A stretch of DNA of 64,000 nt from Dipylidium caninum (Eukaryota > Platyhelminthes > Cestoda > Cyclophyllidea > Dipylidiidae), in contig QEYB01001162.1 in the NCBI GenBank assembly GCA_017562135.1, positions 186,001 to 250,000 of the forward strand. Reading direction: 5' to 3'. Below are positions 41,801-53,859 of the stretch, piece after piece; within the stretch, counting starts at the first letter, position 1, and every line of letters starts with the position of its first letter. Position numbers and translations under genes: made by a program. The notes beneath the pieces are model-generated. The model was not told where the DNA came from. It ran no database searches and saw only the letters and a list, made by a program, of their open reading frames with translations.

Positions 41801-44800
41801 GCCAGCAACACGAGGGTTGTATAACATCAACCTCGCTTTGCCCATTATGCGGCGGAGGACCGGGCAAAAGCGTTTACTTGCCTCCTTTCATCCCGCCCCG
41901 CAATCACACACACACACAGACAGAAAAGCCGGAAGCTGCGCACCGGTTCCTGTCAAAGCGTCCCCTCCCCCTTCCCCCGCGCCCCATCCTCCACCACCGC
42001 CACCGCCACCCCCTGCTGGCTACAAAATTAACATTTTGGCCAAATTTAGTGAAATAAAATTTTTGGTTGGCAAAATCCGACCCTCGCGTGTACGGCTTAG
42101 TGAGTGAGCAGGCCCACGGGCGTCCACCTTCTGTCCACGCCCGCGGATGACACGCACCCGGAGGTGACAGCGGGTCAGGCGGTGGCGGAGGGGCAAGCAC
42201 CACCTCGTCGATCAATAAATCAATGTGACATGAGGCGAGACAGGAGCGAGTTGCAATGCCTCTTCCATGCGAAAAATGCAAATGATGTCGAAGTGGAGGC
42301 ACAACGAGGCAGGCGTGACAGAGCAAGTGAAATGCGAGGGACGTGGGAGTGCGTGTGTGTGTGTGTGTAGACTGACAGAGGAAGGAAACATTTTGCATCC
42401 CGGCAAAGCCGCTCAAACCGCGTCTTGTATGTGCCACTAATTTGAGCGGGGGGGGGGGGGCGAGGGAAGCGGGGGCGGGAGGCGGTTGGACGTCTGCGTA
42501 GACCAATAAATTCTGATTTGGTCTGACAAACAGGCAGAACGGCTGTCGGGTGAGAATTCACTCGAGGACCGACTTCCTCGGTTGTTGTGTGTCCCCCTCC
42601 CCCCCTCCCCCCCCCCGGCCCAAAGGAGGCTCAAAATGACCGACTTTAGTTAGGGGGCGGCGGCGGGGACGGGGGCGAGGCGTTTTTGCCATCTTCTCCA
42701 AATGCTGCCCGGAGGTGTTGTTTGTCAAACGCGCAAATGTCATCGTCTCTGCACGCGACCCTCTGCGTCTGATCGATCAGTCTGGGAGACTGAAGAGTCC
42801 GCGGCCGGTCTGACTGGCGGCGGTCACAATGGACCGCCGCCACGACTCGGTGAAAGGTCCCGAGGCCTGTCGGGAGGCAACTTGTTAGATCAGACGGGCC
42901 TACGACCCACGTGGAAATGTCATTCCTCTTCCTCCTCCACCTCCTCCTCGGCGGCCATCGAGATGGGCCTTCGCGGCGGCATTCCAGCGAAAGCCATCTG
43001 GGACTTGCGTCGCCCGGGAAACAAAAGTCACTGGAGTGAGCTAAGACCCAAACACGGTTATTCGCATCATAACCCGCCTCGACAAAAGGGGGGCGTAAAA
43101 GGGCTTCGTGCTGGAGAAGGAGCCGGGCGGCATCACAGAGGCGAGTTTCGAGGCGAACTGGCGGAATGCCGCTGTGGACGGGTGGAGGAGAGAAAAGAGG
43201 CCAGAACCTCCACACTGGCCGGTCTACGAGCGGCAGTGGGACTTTCCCAAGGCGACCATCAGACCACCGCCGTAGAGGCACGGCGAAAGACTCAAAAGTG
43301 ACGCGAAGCGCTCAACCTCTCCGCTGCAGAGCTCGCAAACTGACTTTTCTAACATCAAAACGCCACTCGGTGGTGCTTCAAGGTGAACTGGGCTGTTTCA
43401 GCAAGACGCAAAGTGTTTCTTGAAGTTCGAAGCGGGTGACTGGGGAATTACTCATTAAAAAACCCTCGCTAGACAAACTCGGGAGGACAACTTAAACCTT
43501 CCGTCGTAAAGTCTAGTAGAAGAAGAAGAAGAAGGCACCACATGAGGCCACAGAAGTCGGGAATGTGTGGAAGCAGACTCGCATCTTTGCTTCTCACTGC
43601 GCACTGAACGCCAATTGCAATCGCGTCTGCTCGGAGAGAAGAGGAATTTCACGCCTCTGCCCGGAATCGTGCGTCCACGCCCCGGTTCCACGTGAGGCGA
43701 CGGTTGAGTGGACGCCCACCGCGGAGGACTTCGCTGGCGTTATCAGTCGCAATCGCCTCGGACCCGGGCGCCTTTCCCGGGCGGGCTAATGTTTCCGGCG
43801 CGAAAACAGTCAATCAAACCCCGAAAAGTGCACAACCGAGGGACTGAGGAACGAAATCGACGAAGTTTGGTGCCGGATCAAAGGTCACCGGGGAAAAGTG
43901 GCTACTAGCGCTGAGGCAGTGTCCGCCGGAGGACTTGGCTGCGGGCGGCGGGTGGCACTCCGCGGCATATTTGAGGGAGGACGAGACTCTCTGTCGACTC
44001 TACCGCATTTTAGTCCGAATCAGTGAGGAGGAAATTGGAGGAATTGCGGTTCTGAAACAGACTAAGTGTCCACGGTCGCAGGGAAGGGAGGGAAGTCGGC
44101 GGACGAGCTTCCACGCGGGACGAAGAAGTCCGCGGAACAGGAAGGCGAGGGAGGAGGCTGCAACCACGACTCGGTGAGCGGGAGAACTTCACGGACGCCA
44201 AACCGAGTCCTCCCATAGAGCCATCATCGCCCTCTCCACATCTTCCATCGCCTTCGCCGGGGCAAAATGTGTCCATTTGCCTTAAGAATTTGGGTTTTCT
44301 TCCTCCTCTACCGATCCTCCCCTCCATGACAGCGGAAATTCCCCCGATCGGGTCGTTTTTTTCCAATCGCGATGGACACAGTTACGCCCGAAAGAAGTGG
44401 AGGAAGGCGAGGCGGGCAACAACAACAACAACAACAACAACAACAACCGAGGGAGCTGGATCAACACAGGAGGTGTGCAAATAACTGCCCGGGGGAAGGC
44501 AGAAGTGGATGCGGAGAGTGTCAGAGAGCGTCGAGAACCCACGGCTACCAAACTCCCGCGGGACTCTTGTGTGCATGTAATTTTTTTTGCCTTCCCCCCG
44601 GGAATGTGGGCATGTTTGGGTGGCTCCCACGCCCCCCCGCCCCGCTCCGCCCCGGGCTCGGGTCCTCGCAGTCCCGTCGGGCGAATGGTGGCCGCGGCCT
44701 CGTGCGGCGCGGCGCGGCGCCCGAGTCGCGGGGTGGAGAGGAGCCGGTGAGAAGACGGAGATCTGGAGAAAACAATGTCAACTTGCTGCCAGGGCTTTGA

Positions 44801-47800
44801 GTCACAAAGCGCGGACAAAGATTCAATGCGTCATTGGACTGGTTGTGTGCGTGTGTCAAAATGAAGCGGATGATTGTGCTTTTTTTTTCGTGTTCGGAGC
44901 ACGTTCGCAAACCATCTTGTACCTCCGAATCCGAATCCGCCTCCGCCTTCTGCTCCTCCTCCTCCTCCTCCTCCGCCGCCACCACCTCCGCGGCCGCTCC
45001 GATGGGGTGGAGTTTAAGATTTGGTGGGATGAGGAGACTTGGCCCACTTGGCAGGGCAGCCGCCTCCTCCTCCTTTGGAGTAGAGCAGCCAAACGGCGAA
45101 TTGACGATCTGACAGTCATTAGAACAAGAGGGACACACCGGGAAACACTGTCCGAGGAGGCAAACCACGAAACACTTAGTCGTAACTCCTGCTGAATCGG
45201 CGAATTTGCAGGAGGAGGGGGAAGGAGGAAGCGATGGAGACGGAGAGCAGACACACGATGGCAACACTCGAGTCTGCTGACAGTTTAAGTTGGACAATTT
45301 GTCACCGAGTGGAGACGATGGGCATCGCGGAGTCTCTTTGGCCGACAATTGCGTGTGCCACCGCTTAAAAGGACGCCCTGCGACGAGGATCGGCAGAATG
45401 ACTCGGCCACAGAAGGAACACCTCGAAGCGCCCAGTTTTACGCACGTTTGGGACGGTGGACGGGGAAATGTCCTCCCACAGGGAGAAGTGCAGGCGCCCA
45501 CTGACACGGACAACCATAAATCCTCAACACTGACGATGTACCAGCCAATTTGCCGGAGATTTCGTCACGTGGACGAGGGCGCATCGTTCAATTACTGCAG
45601 CGAGGCTGGTAGGACGCAGGGAAGATTGGCATCTGTCAGGTGTACCCGGACAACGCGAGGCCGTAATTTAGATTTTCATCTCTCCACCTCCTTCGGGAAT
45701 GGTCGAGTGGTCTGGTCGAGAATCCCCACTTCATGGTTTGGGTGCCTTCAACTTAAAATTACTCGCCCCAGGCACCGTAAAAACTGCCTCCTTCCCCTCC
45801 TCCACACCCGCGAAAGGTGAGAAGGCTTTTTCCGTGGGCAAAAAGAGGCAGATTCTAACCTCGGAGCTGCCTAACTCGGGTCTTTTCACCGAGCGAAGCG
45901 CACGAATGCTTGCGGCGGGCGGGGTGGGGAGGGAGAAGAGGAGGAACGGGGAACGGGGGGGGAAGATGGCCAACACAGTGGATTCTGAGCCGCGAGGCTC
46001 CGGCTGAGGCATGTGACCACCTCTGTCCGAGCTGCCCGTGGACAATATTCGCGGCGGTGCGGACCAACACCCGAGGAGTATAAAACAAAGGCAGGAAGAG
46101 AGGCGCTCCCCACCGGCCCCGAAAAAGACTGCCTCGTGGCGATGTGTGACCAGCGCCCCCACTGGCCTTACAACCCTTCTCACGGCAAGAACCACACCTG
46201 ATTCACATTTGTTCAGGCCTTTTCTCGCCTCTGACAGTGATTTTGTCGTCTTTGAGGGTGGAGTTGAAGATGACAAGGCTAGGAATCGGCTGAGATATCG
46301 CTGAAGCCTGTGTGTGGCATGAGCAAGGAGAGGTAACTCCGAAGGGGTTAAAAGAGGCGCAGAGCGGGAGTGTCCATCGTCACGGGGTCTGGAAGTGGTG
46401 AAGTTGCCGGGGAAACCACATTCTCCGAGCCGAGGAACAAAATCTGCGGACACGGGACATCCAGTCTCCCCCACTAATCACTTAGGCGGCTAGAAGAGCC
46501 TGTCGTCGAAGTCGTGGAACTTGTCGCGCTGGCAGCCGCGTTGAGGGCGTGTGGAGGCGGGAGGGAGGACAGGGAGACGAGTAGTCGCGGCACCGAGGCG
46601 GACGGCTGGAAAGGGTGCGGCTTCTGCCGACTCGACGGGAAGTGGGACGCCTCCGAGCGAGGAGGATCGGCGGGGCGGAGGCGGCGGAGGTGCATACACC
46701 GCCACAATCGTCATCCCCAAACACCCACAGGCCTTTGCCCTGATCTCCACTGATTGACACAAGCCAACTTCGCCTCTCCCACCAACTCAGCCGAGAGAAA
46801 TAGCACAAAATTCACAGCCTACGCCTATACACATTTGCGACCGGCGTGTGTGTGTGTGTGTTTATGGGCTTAGTAAATACCGCAAGTCTATAAACATACA
46901 TTAGAAGGAGGCAGGCTACGGTTGGTCGTCTACTTTTGCAAGGTAAGCGCAGTTCTCTCGAAGCCTTGTTTATCAGGCCACAAGGCCTGAAATTCACCTG
47001 AGGCGCGTCTGAGTGTGAATGGCACCTGAATGCCCTTAGCAGCCTCCTCCCGCCCCCCTGCCTCCTCCCTCGCCTCCTCCCCTGACTCCAAATTTGGCGA
47101 TCCACTAGGCTGACGCGAGGGATCAAATTTCAACTCCGTTCACCGTGTGTGAGAGTGTGAGTGTGATTGGAAGTGTGCCTGTACCTTGGCCCTTATGTGT
47201 CTAAGCGTGAAAAAAGGACCCCGAATTTCATACATTTGAGTAAGGCACGCAGCCCTCCGCCTCCTCCTCGTCCGCGTCCTCCCCACTCCGCGGCCACTCG
47301 TCCTTTCTCGAAAATAAGCGGGGCGGCGGGGCGGCGGGGCGACGGGGCGGGAGCGGGAGCGGGAGGGGGAGAAGGGGAGTTGGGGGTGGACAAAATGGGA
47401 TGGTGACGGGACCCAACCGGTGGGTACTAAATACTGAATCGTGGGAACGAATACTTTTTTCTCTCTCTCTCCTTCTTCTTCCTCCCTCTTAACACGATCC
47501 TTCTCCTCCTCCTCCTCCTCCTCCTCCTCGTTGTCGTCGTCGTCGTCGTTTACATGCACGTGCTTTGCCCTTGACCCCGCTAACTAACGGCAGCTCATGG
47601 GCCTGATGGAATACAGCACTGCGTGCACACATGTGCGCCTTCGTGTGAGTGTGAGTGCGCGTGTGTGTCGTTGACAGACATCCCATCCCCCGTCACCGTC
47701 ATCAGTCATCATCAGCACCCACGTTAGTTGAGCCTGCCACACCATTGAGAGGCTGCATTTCATCCTAACTCCATCGATTCCTCCCTGGTGGCGCAAAAAC

Positions 47801-49349
47801 TCCTCGTGGGGTATTAAACACACACACACACACACACACAAACAGACACATACACACACACACACACACCCCACGGGAGAGACGAGGCAATCAATCCGCT
47901 GCCTGCCACAGTCTGGTGTGCCACTGACTCTTAACAACCGCTGATCCGCCTCTCCTAAACCCTCCGTCACAAACAAAAAAAGGGGAGTAAACATTAAATT
48001 GTTTGGTTAGCAAAATTTCGGGCGGGAATTATGACCTTCCCTCCGCTTTGTGCGTTTCACTCCGAGGCCCTAATGAGATGATTACGTTTACAAGTGTGTA
48101 TGTGTGTGTGTGTGTGTGTCTCATGCGTTCGACCATGACGACTCGCCAGTGTCGAGTGGAAAGGCGGGGGCGGCCTTGACGCTTAATTACCGATCAAAGT
48201 TGTTAAATGCACTGGCGATCCAGTGTTTCACATGATGCAACACCAATAAGGGAGGAAGACGATTTCACGTGGTGCTGAGTCCTCAGCCCCCCCCCCCCCT
48301 CCGCGCAGCCTCTCCACCCAGTGCCCGGCGCCCTGCGGTCCCCCGTCGCTGCCATTTTAAGTGGATGTGCAGGAAATGCACGAATTTGCCTCAACTGCTA
48401 GGGGATTTGCAGGTCAAAAAAACATTATTGAAAGGAGGGAATTGCGAAACTTCCTTAGTCAATCCCGAGAAAAAGGCATAAAAAGTGGGGAGGGGAAGGG
48501 CGAGTTGAGCATATGAAGGGAGTAACAACGACGGCTGGACTCACATGTTGACAAATTTTGCACTTGTAGCCTTTGGCGGCATGTCCGTAAATTCCGGGTA
48601 GGCCATCCATCATTCCGAGGCCAGCGCTCATTGTCGGTGGCCCGTCGAAAGGTCCGATGCCTCCACCGACGCCACCACGCAGTCCGACACCTCCGGAAGG
48701 ATCCAACTTAGTCTCTCCGATTGCCGCAGCCGCGGCGGCAGCGGAGGAGGACGATGGGGAAAGGAAATCGGGAAGAAAACCACCAGCGGCGTGGAGACCA
48801 CTAAGGGGATGCGATCCAGCGGCGCGGGGATCCATTACCATCTCATTCGCCACATCACGAGCCGCCTGTGCTGCCATGGCTGCCGCCATTGCGGCCGCTT
48901 CGGAGGAACTGCGTCCGTGAATGACTCCACCAGGCCCCTTCGATGCCGAGGATTGGAAGAGGTAGTTCGTGGAGTTCATAGAGGCGAATACGTCGCCTCC
49001 ACCTCCGCCTCCGCCTCCTCCTCCAGCTCCACCGCCACCACCCTGTAAATGCTCCACAGCCGGCGTGGAAAGTGCTGAAGAGGAGGAGATGTGCATGGAC
49101 GACGATGGTGGAGGTGGATGCATCTGTCGATCGCCTTTGGCCACAGCTTGCAACGCCAGCGCCATCGCTGTCGCCGAGTTAAACTCATTCGAGGGCCGTT
49201 TTAGACAATAGGAGGCAGCAGCCGAACTGCCCGAGGGCGAGGCGCTGGACGAAATGCGTCCATCGAGGGGAGATGCAGACGATCCAGTCGCACCGACGCC
49301 ACCAGTGGCGTTGTGAAGACTTCCAGTAGAGGAATAGTGGCGCTGGAAC

Positions 49350-49381
<32 letters not shown>

Positions 49382-50017
49382 TTGTTGTTGGGAGTTGGGA
49401 GATAATGAGGGATTGTGATAGGCACTGCTATTAAGAGGAGAGGAGCTGGCTGAGTTGATTGTAGGCTGCTGCTGCTGTTGTTGACGTCCGTTCATGAGCG
49501 CTGCACGTTGGTCGAACGGAGGAGGGGGTGGCGGTGGCGGCGGGGGAGGCGGAGCCTGCGCAATCGGCCCCAAACCGGAGATCCGCGCACCCCCCGACTG
49601 CTGCTGTTGACCCTGCATTTCCGAAACGGCTACTGCGGCTGCCGCAGCTGCTGCCGCTGCCTCTCGTTGTTGGCGCTGGTGCTCCTGCATCTGTTGCAGC
49701 GAAGGCACTGCTCCACCCGCGGAATACGGCAGTCGAGAGTAGAAAGACTCCAACGAGCTGTCTGGTTGATGTTGTGCGTGCTGTTGTTGCTGATGATGAT
49801 GCTGCAGCTGCAGACCCTGTTCGAAGGATCCTCCTGCACCTGGGGAGGACAACCCCAGCGGTGGGGTGGACTGAGCATTCCCGGGGCCGGCGGCGGCGGC
49901 GGCGGCAGCGGCGGCGGCGGCGGAGGCGGAAGGGTTCATGTTGGGGTATCCCGTGGTGGCCCATGGCCACAGGAAGAGGCCCGTGCGAGTTCGAGGATCG
50001 GTCCCGGTCACATCCAT
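25195..50017 (-). CDS. C2H2 zinc-finger transcription factor of the lin-29/rotund/squeeze/ZNF362/384 family
   Basis: This is a 1,220-residue nuclear DNA-binding protein in three minus-strand exons: 50017-48545, 32679-32441 and 27145-25195. The introns are 15,865 and 5,295 nt, GT-AG, in phases 0 and 2. The ATG is fixed by an in-frame TGA six bases upstream. Residues 1-480 are low-complexity, with Ala, Gln, Pro, Ser and Gly runs. Six C2H2 fingers follow at 486-507, 516-536, 544-564, 572-592, 600-621 and 632-652. Fingers 2-4 carry linkers SGIKPYV and TGEKPYK, and signatures such as KFTQLSHVQQH, QMSNLQSHQRQH and SETYLAKHMERH match LIN-29 and its relatives. The remainder is His/Gln/Pro-rich. Relatives control developmental timing and cell identity in worms and flies. 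Family placement is firm; the exact orthologue is not. Confidence 0.93.
29854..29917. repeat. CA dinucleotide followed by GA dinucleotide microsatellite
   Basis: About 21 CA units followed by about 9 GA units, the longest perfect dinucleotide run in the window. Confidence 0.95.
30083..30132. repeat. Pentanucleotide repeat TCAAA grading into GCGAC
   Basis: Successive five-base units change from ATCAA through GTCAA and CTCAA to four GCGAC units. This looks like a pentanucleotide array that has diverged from one end. Confidence 0.7.
32441..32679 (-). CDS. Zinc-finger gene, coding exon 2 (rest of finger 1, fingers 2-3)
   Basis: After a TTGCCTTGTAG acceptor the exon codes for VCFSRQDLSTHNSTTH, which completes the first finger with exact C-X2-C-X12-H-X4-H spacing. 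The two full fingers CDQCGRQF... and CRYCDRKF... follow, and it ends in HTGEKPY plus AA of a split Lys codon. The donor is GTAAGT. Confidence 0.93.
34272..34315. repeat. GGC then GGA trinucleotide repeat
   Basis: About six GGC units, an interruption and about five GGA units, in noncoding context. Confidence 0.85.
34382..34400. repeat. CTGC tetranucleotide repeat
   Basis: Between four and five perfect CTGC units. Confidence 0.85.
37630..37665. repeat. CTGT tetranucleotide repeat
   Basis: About nine CTGT units with CTGC and CCGT interruptions, followed by a GT-rich tail. Confidence 0.85.
41443..41463. repeat. CA dinucleotide microsatellite
   Basis: About ten CA units within the large zinc-finger intron. 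Confidence 0.9.
41496..41522. repeat. GGCAGC hexanucleotide repeat
   Basis: About four and a half perfect GGCAGC units. Confidence 0.85.
44417..44447. repeat. CAA trinucleotide microsatellite
   Basis: About ten perfect CAA units in the intron, not in a recognised coding exon. Confidence 0.95.
47461..47550. repeat. Pyrimidine-rich CT, CTC and GTC repeat
   Basis: A composite tract of CT dinucleotides, nine or so CTC triplets and then five or six GTC triplets. The reverse strand encodes Glu and Asp runs only by composition. Confidence 0.85.
47818..47869. repeat. Interrupted CA microsatellite
   Basis: CA units spanning about 52 nt with AACAGA and ATA interruptions. Confidence 0.9.
48093..48119. 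repeat. GT microsatellite
   Basis: About thirteen GT units with one TA interruption. Confidence 0.9.
48545..50017 (-). CDS. Zinc-finger gene, coding exon 1 (low-complexity N-terminus and half of finger 1)
   Basis: The exon is 491 codons long, from MDVTGTDP to GYKCKICQH. It contains runs of Ala (about 12), Pro (about 12), Gln (about 14) and Gly (about 10). The donor GTGAGT begins at 48544. It ends two residues after the second zinc-binding Cys of finger 1. A second ATG in another frame lies nine bases upstream of the start, inside TACATGACAC, and could act as an overlapping upstream frame. Confidence 0.9.
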
Positions 50018-50239
50018 GTGTCATGTACTCGTCACCGTCGGTGCGTCCGCGTGTGTGCTGTATTGATCGGGGGGTACGCGTCGGAGAAGAGTAAGAAAAA
50101 GTTGTTACCACCCCAGGGCGTATGTGTGTGCGGGTGCGCGCGACGGAGGATTCAAAAATAAAGTGTGTGTGCGTGTGTGTGTGTTAAGTGAATGGACGAG
50201 GGGTGATACGTCCGCACCAGCGTCCTCCTATCTCCGATG

Positions 50240-50288
50240 CTCTCTCTCTCTCTCTCGCTCTCTCGCTTCTCTTCTCTCTCTCTCTCTC
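50240..50288. repeat. TC microsatellite, interrupted
   Basis: About 49 nt of TC units with GC and TT interruptions, about 220 nt upstream of the zinc-finger start codon. Confidence 0.9.
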
Positions 50289-50530
50289 ACCGTCTGTTCG
50301 TGCGTGCAAGCGTGCCGAGTGTGTAGCGCAGTAGTGGCGGTTGCAGTAGCAGTCGTACTTATGTTCTCCTTTTTTGATGAAGAACCAGCATGTCAATTAC
50401 ACAGGCGGATGTGTGTATGTGTGCTGGTTGGTATATATACACACACATACATACGTATGGATGTAAGGCTTAAGCGCGCGTGACACACTAGACACACTCA
50501 CACACACACACCAGCAGCTACCAAAGGGAT

Positions 50531-50567
50531 TCGTGCGTGCGTGCGTGCGTATGCGTGTGTGTGTGCG
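50531..50567. repeat. GTGC tetranucleotide repeat grading into GT
   Basis: About four GTGC units followed by GT units. A related GTGC/GTAC run lies at 50913-50940. Confidence 0.85.
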
Positions 50568-50824
50568 TGGGTGCTGCGTGCTCGCGTGCGTGCGGCCAGC
50601 TGCGTGCTACTTGCGGAGGTGACACCCGAGGCGAAGGGGGATGGAGTGCGTGCGTTCAAGCGTGCAATTTCTCGATGGAAGTAGGAGGAAGAGGAGATTG
50701 GAATAGGCCTCACTTCTGCCGTGATGAATACACCATGGTGTATCTCTGGCTTTCCCTTTCCCTTTCCCTCTCTCTCACCCTCTCTGGGTGTGTGTGTGTG
50801 TGGCGGACACTGGGCCGGTCGTTC

Positions 50825-50847
50825 ATTGGCCTAGTGCAGCAGCCAAT
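50825..50847 (-). promoter_or_regulatory. Inverted CCAAT-box pair upstream of the zinc-finger gene
   Basis: ATTGG at 50825-50829 and CCAAT at 50843-50847 face each other, about 810-830 nt before the zinc-finger ATG. The pair could mark a proximal promoter with a transcript start inside the repeat-rich stretch below 50.8 kb. The evidence is motif occurrence only. Confidence 0.2.
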
Positions 50848-51202
50848 GAGGGGCCCAGGAACCATGTGAGTAGCGCGCGTTCGTGCGTACTTGCACGCCT
50901 GGCCAAAGGGAAGTGCGTGCGTACGTACGTGCGTGCGTGCTGTGTTACCTTGGCCACGGCTGCGTCAAGGCCAGCGCGTGTGCGCGCAGTCGTCCTGTAA
51001 GCTGCGATACATCCACATGCGTAGAATGGCGTGTTGAAGAGCTGTGTATCGCCGCGTGGAACACCAACTCATCTCCGGCTTGATCGAAGCCGCGGTTGAA
51101 TAAGTTTCTCCTCTGCCCCTGCCGGGGTGCACACAGGCATCAGCACACCTTCAAACCTGCCACTGATGTCAGTCAGTTGTAAAGGGTATTTATACAGGCA
51201 AA

Positions 51203-51203
<1 letters not shown>

Positions 51204-51236
<33 letters not shown>

Positions 51237-51249
51237 TTTGTGTGTGTGT
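51204..51249. repeat. GT microsatellite
   Basis: About 46 nt of GT units with one GCGCGTTT interruption. Confidence 0.9.
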
Positions 51250-52955
51250 AGTGCCTATGCATTTACGCGTTCGCACACAACATAAATTACCAGCTCTAAA
51301 CCGGTTTCTGGACAAGACCTTCAGAAATCCATTCACCCGTGCCCCTTTTGGGTGTGTACTTTGCCGTAATCACAGCTGATCGGGGGTGTGTTTTCACACG
51401 AGGGCTTCACGCCCGAATTTGAGCACGGCACGGCCACTTGACGCGGTCCACCACTCGTCTCCCGACGTGGCCGCCGCTCCACCGCGGCGGGCGGACTTGG
51501 TGGGGCAGATAACTGCGAGGAGGAGGAGGAGGTCGTCGAGGTCAGCACCTCGTCAAAGCACAGGTCCCACAGAGTCGCGGGAAGCAGCAGCTTCCATAAG
51601 CCCGGTCGGCGATTGTCAGCATTGAGCATCGGCCAGAGCTGATGTCGATGTCGTCATTCAGTGTAATTAAGGCTTTTTAGTATCAGCGTCGTGTAAACAG
51701 TGGCTCTCCTGTCAATTAAGACGCAGGTTCAACGTAAACTAACAAACGCCAGACATCCAGTGGTGGGAGTTATGATGGTGACAGTGGTAGAAACGTCACA
51801 ACTCTAACTTTCATTCTTTCACGTGGAGTCGCCTCTCCACACCTGCATTTCAACTGCTTGGTTGCCTCAGTCAAGTCGGTGGATTCCCTCCAAAGGTCGT
51901 GTTCACCGCCTGAACCACGTGCCTTCAATGAAATGCCCCTTCAGCCACCACAAATTGGACAGACCGCTTGAGGTTGCAGCCTCAGAGAAATGGCAAGCAT
52001 TTTGATCCTCGCCACATGTGGAGCTAGAAGGCTCCGCCTGCTCCGTCAATCTGCCTCGCCTTGTTATGCCAACCTCAAACCTCAACTCCAACCACGATGT
52101 GGCACGAGCGACGCTTTCCTCGGGCGCTGGAGGAGTCCTTCACCCCGGACTGGTCTCGACGCCTTCAAGTCTGCCGCCGATTTCTTCGCGGGTGCCTCGT
52201 ATTCACGTCACAGAGGCGGGTAACAACGGCAGCAAAGAAAATAACACCCTTTTGGCTCTGGACTGACACGATACCCTCTTCGTAGTTGACATTTTCATGT
52301 CAATTTCGAGGCTCGCCTCTCGAAATGGCTGAGAGAGATTGTGGGAATTCTGGCAACCAGGAGGACATGAGGCCCCCAAAGCCACAATCCACTCGAGAGC
52401 AGAGTGGGTCACATGGTCACTCGGTTGGAGGCTCAAACTCCTAAATTTTCTCATCTCCCGCGATCCCCGCATTCACGGGATCTCTAAACTCGCTTGCGGA
52501 GAGTGTGAAAAGGATGATCCAGTCATCCGAGGCTCGAAGACGAATCGTCCTTCATCGCCTTTGTTCACTTTCGCGGGGGAAAATCAGTGCAACATTCGCC
52601 AAGTCGAACCTTTTCCCGGCTCCGAGTCGTCCACTGGCCTCCACGAGGCCGCCAACCACGTGTTTTGCAGGCCTCGCAGGCATATCCACCGCAAAAGGCG
52701 CACAAAAACTGACTGGACTTACACTGTTTACTCTGAAAACATTCGGTGACAAAAACCGGCGGCATAACAACTTATCTGCCGAAAAGACCGCGATGAGGCC
52801 TTGTCCAACCGCGTCCCCTAAGACAATTCCGACTTCACTGGGCGGAGAAGAGGCGGACGAAAATCCCCCTAAACGGTGTTGTGGCGAGGAAGTTCGTGGA
52901 AATGATGCAAAATTACCTCGCTAAGACCCAATGGCGGCTCGCCGTCTCGCTCCTG

Positions 52956-52983
<28 letters not shown>
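52956..52983. repeat. TTG trinucleotide microsatellite
   Basis: About nine perfect TTG units (CAA on the other strand). Confidence 0.95.
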
Positions 52984-52986
<3 letters not shown>

Positions 52987-53813
52987 AACTTGGGCGTTTA
53001 GAGTAATCTCGGGCCGTGTGTGAGCACGAATGTCCGCTAGTGAGAGAGGAGCTGCCTCCTCCGCATTTGCCCTCGTCTCTACTCGAGGCTGCGGCTGCTT
53101 TCGGGCCGGGGACTCGGGGACAATTTGCGTGTGGGGAGACTTTTGTCTCGGTCCCCATCAATAAGTAATAATTCATGTGACCATCGCTAATAGGGCAGCC
53201 TCAGGAAAGTCGTAAGAGCCTGCACAGACAGCACGGGATGGCGTTGCGTAGCAGAGCAGCGTAGACAGCTGTAGACATCAACAACCGCGGTGTTTGGCTG
53301 ATGAGGGTGTGGCTGGGTAATGAGATGAATATACGCCACACAAACACCCGCTCAGTCAGGCCGCCGATGAGGTGTTTCTCTCCGACCGGGTGAGATTAAT
53401 AACTCTGTTGTTCGGTGGTTCAGGCCGCGGAGGGGAGGAGATGATGAATGGTTTGACTGAAAGAGGGAGGCGGCGGAGGCGGCGACATCCATCTTCAGCA
53501 TATTCCAGTCATAAATCACCCTGGCCGCTGTTGACATTGACCGTCGGGTGGCAGGCCAACTTTTTAGGATTGCGTCGTGAAGGCGGGAGCCTGGCCGTCG
53601 TCCGCGGGCCTCGCAGTTGAGGGTTCAGCGGAAAGCCCACTTAGAGACGCTATACATCCTTCGGCTGTTCCCTGTCGTGTCTTGCCATCTCGAGTGCCAA
53701 TTAACTCGCTACCTGCCATCACCGTCACCGCCACCGCCGCCACCGCCACCGCCATCAGCAGCGCTAATGGAGGCCTGGACACGCAGCAGACGACGCCGGC
53801 CGATTTGTTTTGT

Positions 53814-53859
53814 TGTCTCTCTCTCTCTCTCGCTCTCTCTCTCTCCGTGTGTGTGTGTG
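53814..53859. repeat. TC then GT microsatellite
   Basis: About 17 TC units with one GC interruption, followed by about five GT units. It has the same TC-to-GT arrangement as 14954-14993. Confidence 0.9.

Larger units (their letters stand above)
32682..48542 (-). other. First intron of the zinc-finger gene (15.9 kb)
   Basis: No coding exon, RNA gene or mobile-element protein is recognised. The sequence is mostly GC-rich with many simple repeats, and it includes several less GC-rich islands with TAAT-type homeodomain cores (near 34320-34350, 37790-38180, 40970-41020 and 42010-42080). Long open frames such as 44545-45513 (-) and 45731-46474 (-) are read as accidents of composition. Confidence 0.6.

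Noticed and set aside
44545..45513. 322-codon minus-strand frame in the large intron
   Set aside because: It is GC-rich and repeat-derived, with a Glu run from a CTC repeat and no domain or splice partner. Overlapping frames on the other strand are equally open.
45731..46474. 247-codon minus-strand frame
   Set aside because: No recognisable family and the same compositional bias; it lies inside the zinc-finger intron.
47241..47250. TAAGGCACGC, matching the first ten bases of miR-124
   Set aside because: The match stops after ten bases, and no complementary arm for a hairpin was seen, so it is probably chance.
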